Both the position numbers and the translations under genes were made by a program. Shown one piece after another: positions 27,484-35,452 of a stretch of 64,000 bases of DNA. A model generated the notes under the pieces. It saw nothing but the letters and a program-made list of their open reading frames with translations. It was not told where the DNA came from and ran no database searches. This stretch comes from Lewinellaceae bacterium. GTDB lineage: Bacteria; Bacteroidota; Bacteroidia; Chitinophagales; Saprospiraceae. Position 1 is the first letter of the stretch; every line of letters begins with the position of its first letter. The stretch lies in NCBI GenBank assembly GCA_024644235.1, contig JAHELJ010000001.1, positions 206,936-270,935 on the forward strand. Reading direction: 5' to 3'.

Positions 27484-28563
27484 ATGAGATTTTTATCAGT
27501 CTTTGTCATCTGTCTGTTCTTTCTCGTCAGCTCAGAAGCCCAGGAACTTACCCAGATCCAGAAAGAAGCGATCGAGGAATTACTAGAGCCCTATCTGCGA
27601 ATGGATCGTCCTGGCTTTGCCATTTTGATCAGTCGAGGAGATCAAATTCTGGTGAAGAAGGGATATGGAATGGCTGATTTGGAACATGGCATTCCCATCA
27701 ATCCAAAGACTGTGTTTTATGCCGGATCCGTTTCAAAGCAGTTTGTGGCAAGCTGCGTACTTTTTCTCTCCGAACAAGGTAAGATTGACCTCGATGCAAC
27801 TATCCAGTCTTATTTTCCTGATTTTCCAGAGTATGGCGGGTCTATTACAGTTCGTCATTTGCTCCACCACACCAGTGGGCTGAAAGATTACTTTGAAATC
27901 TTTGAGGCGCATAAGATCGACTACCTCAATCAGATTTCGACTGAGGAAGTATATGATCTTATCAGGGCGGAGTCCAAGCTCATTTTCGCACCGGGAGAGA
28001 AGTATCAATATTCTAATTCTGGCTACCTGCTTTTGGGCATGCTGGTCCAGAGGGTATCGGGGCAAAGACTGGCGGAGTTTGCGGAGGAGCACATATTCAA
28101 ACCTCTGGGAATGTGGGATTCTCGTTTTCTCGATAACGCTTCTATCTTGATACCTAATCGTGCCTTTGGTTACCGGATCAATCTGGAAGACGAAGTTGAA
28201 AACATGTTTATGCGATTCGACTTGGTGGGCTCCGGAGGTTTGTACACTACTGTGGAGGATCTCCATCGCTGGGATCAGAATTTTTACCATAGAACTGTGG
28301 GCACGGAAGACTTCTTCGGTACACTACTCAAGCCCGGTCAGTTAAATAATGGCAGGGGTACGGGCTACGCATGTGCACTACGAATCGGTAGTTTTCAGGG
28401 ATATTCCGTGATAGGGCACTCGGGATCTTTGGGGGGTTACCGGGGTCATTATATGCAATTCCCTTCACTCAAGCTTGGTATCATTATCCTGGGAAATCGA
28501 GCCGACCTTAAGCCTGGAGAACTTACCAACGAAATCGCCAAGATCATTCTTGACAGAGGATGA
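27484..28563 (+). CDS. Secreted serine hydrolase, beta-lactamase class C / DD-peptidase family
   Basis: A 359-residue exported protein with signal peptide MRFLSVFVICLFFLVSSEAQ. The active-site Ser-x-x-Lys is SVSK (Ser82, Lys85), the second motif is YSNSG, and the third is HSGSLGG in place of KTG, as in esterase and D-aminopeptidase members. So it could be a peptidase or esterase rather than a true beta-lactamase. ATG at 27484 is preferred to an in-frame TTG at 27472 overlapping the previous stop. Likely cotranscribed with the OmpA-like gene; convergent with the EF-G paralogue. Confidence 0.85.
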   Translation: MRFLSVFVICLFFLVSSEAQELTQIQKEAIEELLEPYLRMDRPGFAILISRGDQILVKKGYGMADLEHGIPINPKTVFYAGSVSKQFVASCVLFLSEQGKIDLDATIQSYFPDFPEYGGSITVRHLLHHTSGLKDYFEIFEAHKIDYLNQISTEEVYDLIRAESKLIFAPGEKYQYSNSGYLLLGMLVQRVSGQRLAEFAEEHIFKPLGMWDSRFLDNASILIPNRAFGYRINLEDEVENMFMRFDLVGSGGLYTTVEDLHRWDQNFYHRTVGTEDFFGTLLKPGQLNNGRGTGYACALRIGSFQGYSVIGHSGSLGGYRGHYMQFPSLKLGIIILGNRADLKPGELTNEIAKIILDRG

Positions 28564-28582
28564 ATACGGCAAGGAAACAGCC

Positions 28583-30709
28583 TTAGGCTTCCTGCAGTTC
28601 GGCTTTATACTCGTCGATAAGCTGTTTTTGCAGATCGGGAGTTACTGCTTGGTATTCAGAGAATCTTCGCGTGAATTTAGCTCTACCCTGCGAGATAGAT
28701 CTAAGTGAACTTGAGTACTGATAAAGTTCGGCTAAAGGAACTTTGGCTGTTATTTTTTGATAGTGACCTTCAGCTCCCATACCCAGGATCATGGCTCTTC
28801 TCGTCTGGAGATCACTCATCACATCACCCATCACTTCATCTGAGCATAAGACTTCCACCTCGTAGATGGGTTCTAAAATCTGAGGACGGGCCTGCTCAAA
28901 GCAACTCTTAAAAACCATCGTGCCAGCTATCTGGAAGGCCATATCGTTCGAATCAACCGGATGCATTTTCCCATCATAGATACATACCCTGATGTCTTGA
29001 CAGGGAGACCCGGTGAGTGGTCCTTCTTCCATTTTCTGCATCACCCCTTTGCGTATAGCGTTGGAGTATTTCGAATCGATAGAGCCGCCAACTATACACC
29101 ACATATATATCAGTTTTCCACCCCAGGGCAATTCAGTTTCGTCGGTATTTCGAACCGTCAGATTGGTCGGAGCTGGGATGCCTTCATAATAGGGTTCAAT
29201 GCGCATATGCACTTCCGCAAACTGGCCTGCACCTCCGGTCTGTTTCTTATGACGATAAGAGTCATTTGCCTCTTTGGTAATGGTTTCCCGGAAGGAGATC
29301 CTCGGCTTCATAAAATCCATACTAATATTCTGTGTCTTCTCGATACGGTACTTAACTATATCGAGATGGAGTTGCCCTTGTCCGTGCAACAAGGTCTGTC
29401 TCAATTCCGGTGACTGCTCTACAATCAGGGTAGGATCTTCTTCCTGAATAGAATGTAGAGCTTTCACTAATTTTTCCATTTCGGCTTTGGAAGGGGGCTT
29501 AACCGCAGTTCGGATTCGAGGTTCTGGAAATACGATTGGATCGATAACTTTGACCTTGCCTTTAGGGCCCAAGGAGTTGTTAGTATGAGAATCCTTCAAT
29601 TTCACAGTTACTCCCAAATCACCGGCAATCAGCTCGTCGACCTGTTCCCTGTTTTTGCCATTTGACACAAAAATTTGATTAAATCTTTCGGAGTTTGACA
29701 TTTGCTCGTTGTATAGTTCGTCGCCTGATGACAACTTGCCACTGTAAAGCTTGAAATAACTGACGGTGCCAATTCGAGGCTCAGTCATTGTTTTATAAAT
29801 AAAAACACATGGATCAAGGTTTTGGTCACATGCTAGAGTTCCACCATCCTGTAGCTTAGCTGGCGGACGGTCAGCTGGCGATGGACAAATGTCATTGATA
29901 AAGCCCATTATTCGACCACTTCCCATATTCCTTGCAGCACTGACACAAAAAACGGGATAGATTTCCTGACTTGCCATTGCCAGTGTCAGACCACGGGCTA
30001 ATTCTTCTTCATTCAGTGATCCCTGATCAAAAAAACGCTCCATTAGTTCCTCATCATTCTCAGCCGCAGCCTCAACGAGTTGGTTATGCATTTCCTGTGC
30101 ACGTTCAATCTCAGAATCAGGAATATCCTTTTTCTCGGGCTTGCCTCCATCTTCCGAAAAAACATACATTGTCAGTCGTAGTGCATCGACAATTGTATTA
30201 AATCCAGTTCCGGGATTCAAAGGATATTGTACTGGCAGAATCTTATTACCAAACCGTTGTGTAAGCTGCTCCAGCGAAGAAGCATAGTCAGCTTTTTCAT
30301 GGTCTAGCTGGTTGATGACAAACATGGCCGGTGTATCAAATTTTTCGACGTATTCCCACACCAGTTCAGTACCTACTTCCACTCCATTCTTTGCATTGAT
30401 CACCAGCATAGCTGTGTCTACTACCTTGAGTGTTGAAATTACTTCTCCTACAAAATCATCCAAGCCAGGTGTATCTATTAGATTTATTTTGTTTCCCCTC
30501 CAGTTCACATGCATCAGCGAACTGAATATTGAGTTTCCTCGTTCCTTTTCGATATTGGTATAATCTGAACTGGTAGACCCCTCTTCTACAACGCCTCGTC
30601 TTGTCAATGCATCAGATTCAAACAACATCGTTTCAACAAGAGTGGTTTTGCCACTTCCAGAGTGCCCCAGTAGAGCCAGATTTCTGATATTCTTGGTCTC
30701 AATTGCCAT
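28583..30709 (-). CDS. Elongation factor G-like translational GTPase
   Basis: A 708-residue five-domain EF-G-family protein. The P-loop is GHSGSGKT (15-22) rather than the AHIDAGKT of canonical EF-G, DTPG follows at 79-82, and the base-specificity motif is NQLD (133-136) in place of NKxD. Domain II (FIYKTMTEPRIGTVSYFKLY), domain IV (FRETITKEANDSYRHKKQTG) and domain V (EPIYEVEVLCSDEVMGDVMS) are complete. It belongs to the EF-G-2/paralogue group whose cellular role is poorly defined; the housekeeping fusA is presumably elsewhere. ATG at 30709 is preferred; an in-frame start at 30772 adds 21 residues. Confidence 0.9.
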   Translation of the reverse strand: MAIETKNIRNLALLGHSGSGKTTLVETMLFESDALTRRGVVEEGSTSSDYTNIEKERGNSIFSSLMHVNWRGNKINLIDTPGLDDFVGEVISTLKVVDTAMLVINAKNGVEVGTELVWEYVEKFDTPAMFVINQLDHEKADYASSLEQLTQRFGNKILPVQYPLNPGTGFNTIVDALRLTMYVFSEDGGKPEKKDIPDSEIERAQEMHNQLVEAAAENDEELMERFFDQGSLNEEELARGLTLAMASQEIYPVFCVSAARNMGSGRIMGFINDICPSPADRPPAKLQDGGTLACDQNLDPCVFIYKTMTEPRIGTVSYFKLYSGKLSSGDELYNEQMSNSERFNQIFVSNGKNREQVDELIAGDLGVTVKLKDSHTNNSLGPKGKVKVIDPIVFPEPRIRTAVKPPSKAEMEKLVKALHSIQEEDPTLIVEQSPELRQTLLHGQGQLHLDIVKYRIEKTQNISMDFMKPRISFRETITKEANDSYRHKKQTGGAGQFAEVHMRIEPYYEGIPAPTNLTVRNTDETELPWGGKLIYMWCIVGGSIDSKYSNAIRKGVMQKMEEGPLTGSPCQDIRVCIYDGKMHPVDSNDMAFQIAGTMVFKSCFEQARPQILEPIYEVEVLCSDEVMGDVMSDLQTRRAMILGMGAEGHYQKITAKVPLAELYQYSSSLRSISQGRAKFTRRFSEYQAVTPDLQKQLIDEYKAELQEA

Positions 30710-30931
30710 CTTACTTCTTTTTAAATTTTGGTCCAGAAAACGAGTTTTTTCCCATGGTTCGGGAAAATTCAAAATAGGTATTTACAGGGATTAAACCTAA
30801 CAAAATGAAGCACCCTGAAAGCCTATTTACTATTGATAATCAATGATATACGTAGATAATTGATTCCGAGAAGCTTAAATTTGCTTGATCTTCTTAATAT
30901 GTGGAAATAGTGGATTTATGGACTGAGAGGG

Positions 30932-32034
30932 TTAGCGATCTATCCAGACCTGCTTTTTCCATCCTTGAAACAAAGAACCGGCAACATGATCGCGTGTACT
31001 ACCTGTTGCAGCAGCAAACACATTAGTTTTCAACTTGCAAAAATAGAATGCCATCAACCCTATAAAAGCCGCCTCCTTATATTCGATAACCTCAGCATGA
31101 GGCTTAACCATCCGAAGGCCGAGTTGCTTAAGATGATCTGACAATAATTCAATGAGTAGAACATTGTGAGCTCCTCCACCACTGATTAGTACATCCCCAC
31201 TATCGATACCTGATGCCAACAGGGAATTTCCAATTTGCTCAACAATGTGGTGGCAACATGTACGGAGTTTGTCTTCAATTTTTATTTCACCAGCTTCTAG
31301 AATTGGCCACACCATGGATCTAATCCAATTGTTGTCGATCGACTTAGGCGGACGCTGTCGATAATAATCCAAACCATTTAGGGCAGACAACAATTTGCTA
31401 TTCACTTCGCCCTTCCTTGCTAACAAACCGTCTTTGTCATAGCTCAGCCCCAACTGTTCAGCCAAACCATTTAGGACCTGACTACAGGGGCACACATCAA
31501 AGGCGATCATACTTCCTCCATCCTGCATGAGGGTGACGTTACAGATTCCCCCAAGATTGAGATAACCACGGGCATCAGTCATCAGGAACATATCTGCAAC
31601 GGGAGCCAAGGGAGCACCCTGGCCTCCGAGAGCAAGGTCTAACAAGCGCAAATCACCGACAACCGGCAGACCAGTTTTACCTGCAATGGCGCTGGGTTGT
31701 CCAATTTGCAATGAACTTTGTCGATCCGGATCATGGAAAATGGTATGGCCATGCCATCCGATCAGATCAGGAGAATCCTCTATTTTTTGGAGATTGTCTT
31801 GGATCAGGTCAGCGCAGTAATAGCCGTATTCGAAATCCATCAAGTACAGCTCCTTGCCAGACAATAATGGAGCACTTCTTAATCTTTCAGTCCATTCCTT
31901 AGAATAAGGAATAGTGCTGGTTGCAAGAATCTGCCAGTCTACTTCGTGATGACCTTTTTTTTTAATTCAAATCGACAAACTGCCAGATCGAGACCATCGA
32001 GCGAACTCCCCGACATGGTGCCTAAAACGATCAT
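30932..32034 (-). CDS. anmK: Anhydro-N-acetylmuramic acid kinase, reading frame interrupted at an A9 run
   Basis: Phosphorylates 1,6-anhydroMurNAc to MurNAc-6-phosphate in cell-wall recycling. The start ATG at 32034 overlaps the upstream cytochrome gene stop (ATGA). The first frame reads MIVLGTMSGSSLDGLDLAVC and continues to TAG at 31939. After the A9 run (31955-31963 as T9 on the plus strand) the -1 frame continues with HHEVDWQILATSTIPYSKEW through the conserved GGQGAPLAP and ends at 30932. Joined, the product is 367 residues, normal for AnmK. In the zero frame the run ends A AAA AAG, the dnaX-type slippery heptamer. A sequencing indel, transcriptional slippage or real mutation are also possible. 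Confidence 0.8.
31954..31963 (-). promoter_or_regulatory. Slippery A9G run with A AAA AAG heptamer in frame
   Basis: Minus strand reads TTA AAA AAA AAG GTC in the anmK start frame; a -1 shift at A AAA AAG restores the downstream frame. No Shine-Dalgarno-like enhancer upstream or obvious stem just downstream was seen. Confidence 0.5.
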
Positions 32035-32390
32035 CCTTCCGGAATAAAAGTGGAAGTATATTCTGCGACAGCCTTGATCTCTTCATCGGTAAGAATACCC
32101 TTGAAGGGTGTCATCAGTCCTTTTCCGTTGGTGATATGCAGAATTTTTTCATCCAGAGACATTTCAGATAGACCCAGATCCTTGGCACCATTCAATTCCA
32201 ACTTGCCGTCGATCCCGTGACAAGTAATGCAGTAAGTACGAAATATTTTCTGCCCATCGATAGCTGCTGCAGCTTCTTCGGCTGGATCTTCTGCTTCATT
32301 CGAATCTCCATTGCTGGATGTTGAATCGGAACCACAAGCTACTAGTACCAGCAGGAAACTGAGTAATAAAAAATTGATCGCTGAAGTCAT
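32031..32390 (-). CDS. Lipoprotein cytochrome c, single haem
   Basis: A 119-residue periplasmic electron carrier. A lipoprotein signal ends at Cys19 (LLVLVAC), followed by a Ser/Glu/Asp/Ala-rich linker and one class I cytochrome c domain. The haem motif is CITCH (Cys54, Cys57, His58), and Met93 in GLMTPF is the likely distal ligand. The ATG at 32390 is preferred over a TTG at 32417 because it places the signal correctly. Its stop overlaps the anmK start (ATGA). Confidence 0.88.
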   Translation of the reverse strand: MTSAINFLLLSFLLVLVACGSDSTSSNGDSNEAEDPAEEAAAAIDGQKIFRTYCITCHGIDGKLELNGAKDLGLSEMSLDEKILHITNGKGLMTPFKGILTDEEIKAVAEYTSTFIPEG

Positions 32391-32478
32391 ATAATCAGTG
32401 CATTTTAGGTCGACCAAGATACAATGTTTTTAATTCTTGTTTCTATTAGGAAGGGTTATGATTCATTACGATAAACGA

Positions 32479-33471
32479 TCATTGATACCCTTGAATGGAG
32501 TTAATCATCTCCATAAATTCAATCGAGATTCGTTCTACTGTATCAATATCCGTAGAGAAGATATTCGAAGCCAGCATATGTGAGCCAACTGATCCTAAAA
32601 GATGAATCTGCTTCAGTGCCTCTGGTGTACCGAGCTGCTTATACATTTCCGACATGGCTTTAATGGATACCGTTTTATCCTGTTCATTTTCATTCTTGTA
32701 AAATCCGATGATCAAAGCAGGTTGACGGATTGCTTTAAATACTTCCGCATACATAGTTTGATCGACCAACTGCCGCAATTCTACCAGGGATTCAACCCGG
32801 TATTGCAAATTCCAATACTGAGCTGCCTCTGGTGGTGCCTCCCAACTTCTGTATTCCCCGCCATGGGCTAATTGAGCAATGCGTTCTCCCCAATGATTGT
32901 TTAGCAGATGTGACAAGGGGTCGTACATATCAACGTTAGGTGAAAAGCAAATCAGCGAATGCACTTGCGGATTATGTGCTGCCAGAAAAAGCGCCAGGGT
33001 ACCACCCGTACTGCAGGACATAATTATCACTCGCTCCCCGAGAAGAGCACCGATTGCCAATGCTTTCTTGGCCTCTTCAACAAGGCCATTGGCGGTAAGG
33101 GTCATAAGAGGTTCGTCCTCAGCTACTCCATGTGGGTGAAGTCTGGCTAGGAATAAATTGTAGCCGAAGTGTTGAGCAAATTTGTGATGTACGGGAAATC
33201 CATCACCTTGGCTGGCGGAAAAGCCATGTAGGTACACAACAGAAAACTGGGTTTTGCTCTGCGAGCTATCTGCCCAGATGATTCTGGCTTCATTATCGGG
33301 CTTGATGCTTATTTGTCTTTCGCTTGTTGCCAGATATGCATCAAGGTTGTGCAGCGCAATATCCAAAGGTTGAACAATAGGATCTAGTGGTTCATCGCTT
33401 GGCATTGGTCCAAGCAGGTAAAGAATTGTCAATGAAATCACTACTACACCTCCTATTTTCAGAATCCGCAT
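32479..33471 (-). CDS. Membrane-anchored alpha/beta hydrolase
   Basis: A 330-residue protein with an N-terminal signal anchor (ILKIGGVVVISLTILYLLGP) and an alpha/beta hydrolase domain. VVYLHGFSASQGDGFPVHH is the oxyanion region, the nucleophile elbow is MSCSTGG, and a C-terminal Asp-His region includes LGSVGSHMLA. The elbow is S-C-S-T-G instead of the usual G-x-S-x-G, so the first Gly is replaced. Substrate unknown. Divergent from the small membrane-protein operon. Confidence 0.75.
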   Translation of the reverse strand: MRILKIGGVVVISLTILYLLGPMPSDEPLDPIVQPLDIALHNLDAYLATSERQISIKPDNEARIIWADSSQSKTQFSVVYLHGFSASQGDGFPVHHKFAQHFGYNLFLARLHPHGVAEDEPLMTLTANGLVEEAKKALAIGALLGERVIIMSCSTGGTLALFLAAHNPQVHSLICFSPNVDMYDPLSHLLNNHWGERIAQLAHGGEYRSWEAPPEAAQYWNLQYRVESLVELRQLVDQTMYAEVFKAIRQPALIIGFYKNENEQDKTVSIKAMSEMYKQLGTPEALKQIHLLGSVGSHMLASNIFSTDIDTVERISIEFMEMINSIQGYQ

Positions 33472-33563
33472 TTTGAATTTGAACAGTTTTGTATTCTAAG
33501 ATAGTCTGACGATAGCATTCGCAATTGCATCTGCCGGAATATCTTTTTTGCAATATTCGCGAG

Positions 33564-33821
33564 ATGGAATGGAAATGGATGATTGATATCTTAGGTTGGT
33601 TAGGATCGTTAGAGCTGGTGGTAGCGTACTATCTGGTAAGTACGAAGAGGCTTGGTCCGACAACTTATCTCTACCAGGGACTTAATTTGAAGGGCAGTGT
33701 ATTGTTACTGATTAATACCGCTTATTATGGTGCATTCCCATCATCTTTTGTAAACTTTATTTGGATAATTATCGCAATGGTCGCCATCTTTCAAGTCACT
33801 AAGCGTAGTAGTAAATCGTAA
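33564..33821 (+). CDS. Small membrane protein, CBU_0592-like
   Basis: An 85-residue protein with three hydrophobic helices (MIDILGWLGSLELVVAYYLV, LKGSVLLLINTAYYGAFPS, NFIWIIIAMVAIFQV). It resembles the CBU_0592 family of small integral membrane proteins of unknown function, often near hydrolases. The ATG at 33564 is preferred; an in-frame TTG at 33525 would add 13 non-membrane residues. The stop overlaps the next ATG (TAATG), so it is coupled to the cyclase. Confidence 0.7.
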   Translation: MEWKWMIDILGWLGSLELVVAYYLVSTKRLGPTTYLYQGLNLKGSVLLLINTAYYGAFPSSFVNFIWIIIAMVAIFQVTKRSSKS

Positions 33822-34498
33822 TGAAATACATTGATTTGAGCCACCTAATTGAAGATGGGATGATCACCTATCAGGGGCTGCCGGCACCTCTTATCTGTGA
33901 TTACTTTAGCCGGCAGGAAGCGTCTCAAATCTATGATGACGGATCTACATTTCAAATAGGGAAGATCGATATGGTAGGAAATACGGGTACCTACATGGAT
34001 TGTCCTTTTCACCGGTTTGAGGAAGGCAAGGACTTTTCTGAATTGTTCTTAAAAAAGCTGGTCAACTTACCCGGGGTGATAGTCAGGTGTCCTTTTGAAG
34101 AACAACTTGAAATCGGCGTCGGACTATTACATGATTTAGACGTTGCTGGTAGAGCGGTACTGTTTCAAACCGGTTGGGACAGGCATTGGCGGACTGACAC
34201 CTATTTTGAAGGTCACCCTTTTCTCAGTACTGAGGCAGCTGAATTTTTGGTTGAAAAAGAGGCGGTGCTGGCTGGAATAGACAGCTACAATATCGACGAT
34301 ACATCTTTGATGAAAAGGCCAGTCCATACCAAACTGCTGGGAGCTGATATCCTCATCATTGAGCATATGTGTAATATGCATCTGATACCGGGAGGAAGAG
34401 ATTTCACTGTCACGGCGGTACCTCCAAAAATCAGAAAAGTGGGGTCATTTCCCGTCAGAGTGTATGCTTCTGTAAACGAGCCAGCAATAAATTCCTGA
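33821..34498 (+). CDS. Cyclase family protein (kynurenine-formamidase-like) with altered metal motif
   Basis: A 225-residue protein of the cyclase/KynB fold: IDLSHLIEDGMITYQGLP at the N-terminus, and GADILIIEHMCNMHLIPGG at the C-terminus. The usual metal motif HxGTHxDxPxH appears as NTGTYMDCPFH (54-64), so two histidine ligands are Asn and Tyr while Asp60 and His64 remain. It may be a variant hydrolase or have lost activity. Second gene of an operon with the CBU_0592-like protein and a YheT-like hydrolase. Confidence 0.8.
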   Translation: MKYIDLSHLIEDGMITYQGLPAPLICDYFSRQEASQIYDDGSTFQIGKIDMVGNTGTYMDCPFHRFEEGKDFSELFLKKLVNLPGVIVRCPFEEQLEIGVGLLHDLDVAGRAVLFQTGWDRHWRTDTYFEGHPFLSTEAAEFLVEKEAVLAGIDSYNIDDTSLMKRPVHTKLLGADILIIEHMCNMHLIPGGRDFTVTAVPPKIRKVGSFPVRVYASVNEPAINS

Positions 34499-34505
34499 AA
34501 TTCCC

Positions 34506-35450
34506 ATGTACAAACCACCGCCCTACCTTTTCAGTCCGCATCTGGAGACGATCCTTCCCCATCTCTTGAGATCAGTCAATGGATTCGACTACCAGCGTGA
34601 GCGTATTGATCTGCCAGATGGGGATTTTGTAGATCTTGATTGGGTCAGGCAAAGTCATAAGCGTCTTATGGTGTTGTGTCATGGATTGGAGGGAGGTTCT
34701 GAAAGCCAGTACATGAGAGGGATGGCTCGCACAGGTCAGAATAACGGTTGGGATATTCTTGCATTGAATTTTCGATCATGTAGTGGCGAGATCAATCGAG
34801 CTATCAGAATGTACCACCATGGGGAAATTGAAGATTTAGAGGTTGTTCTGCAACAAAAGACCTCCCAGTATCCGGTGGTTGCATTAGTGGGATTCAGTCT
34901 GGGTGGCAATGTCATCGTCAAATACGTAGCTAGCAAAGGGAGCCTGGGGGGAAGGATCAGGGGCTTGGTAGCAGTCAGTACCCCATGCGATTTGGCCTCT
35001 TCTTCGAAAGCTCTTGATCGCTGGCAAAATCAACTTTATTCCAGGCGATTTAGAAGGTCATTGTTTAGGAAATTTCGAAAGAAAGTAGATCAGTATCCGG
35101 GGTTGCTTGATCTTTCAATTTATCAGCAGATCAAGAGTTGGCGCGAATTTGATGATACTTTTACTACCAAGCTGACTGGATTTCGCGATGCCGATGAGTA
35201 CTATCAGCAAGGTTCTGCTAACAATTTTATAAAGGAAGTACAAGTGCCTACCCTGCTTCTTAGTGCCTTGAATGATCCATTTTTAGAGGATCCAAGTTAC
35301 CCTGTGGAGGTCAGCCAAAAGAAGAAAAACATTTTCCTCGAGATGCCTAAATTCGGAGGCCATGTAGGTTTTTGGTATCCAGGGCGTAAGACAACTTATG
35401 CTGAAGAGCGCTGTATTGAGTTTTTGCACGAAGTCGTTGGCAAAACGTAA
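34506..35450 (+). CDS. YheT-family alpha/beta hydrolase
   Basis: A 314-residue hydrolase of the YheT/ABHD1-3 group. Features are HLETILPHLLR, the oxyanion segment MVLCHGLEGGSESQYMRGMA, ALNFRSCSGEINR and the nucleophile elbow GFSLGGN (Ser131), with Asp in LLSALNDPFL and His in FGGHVGFW, all in place. Family members are esterases of uncertain substrate. Starts seven bases after the cyclase stop, so it is the last gene of the three-gene operon; convergent with the fusion protein gene (2-base gap). Confidence 0.88.
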   Translation: MYKPPPYLFSPHLETILPHLLRSVNGFDYQRERIDLPDGDFVDLDWVRQSHKRLMVLCHGLEGGSESQYMRGMARTGQNNGWDILALNFRSCSGEINRAIRMYHHGEIEDLEVVLQQKTSQYPVVALVGFSLGGNVIVKYVASKGSLGGRIRGLVAVSTPCDLASSSKALDRWQNQLYSRRFRRSLFRKFRKKVDQYPGLLDLSIYQQIKSWREFDDTFTTKLTGFRDADEYYQQGSANNFIKEVQVPTLLLSALNDPFLEDPSYPVEVSQKKKNIFLEMPKFGGHVGFWYPGRKTTYAEERCIEFLHEVVGKT

Positions 35451-35452
35451 AT

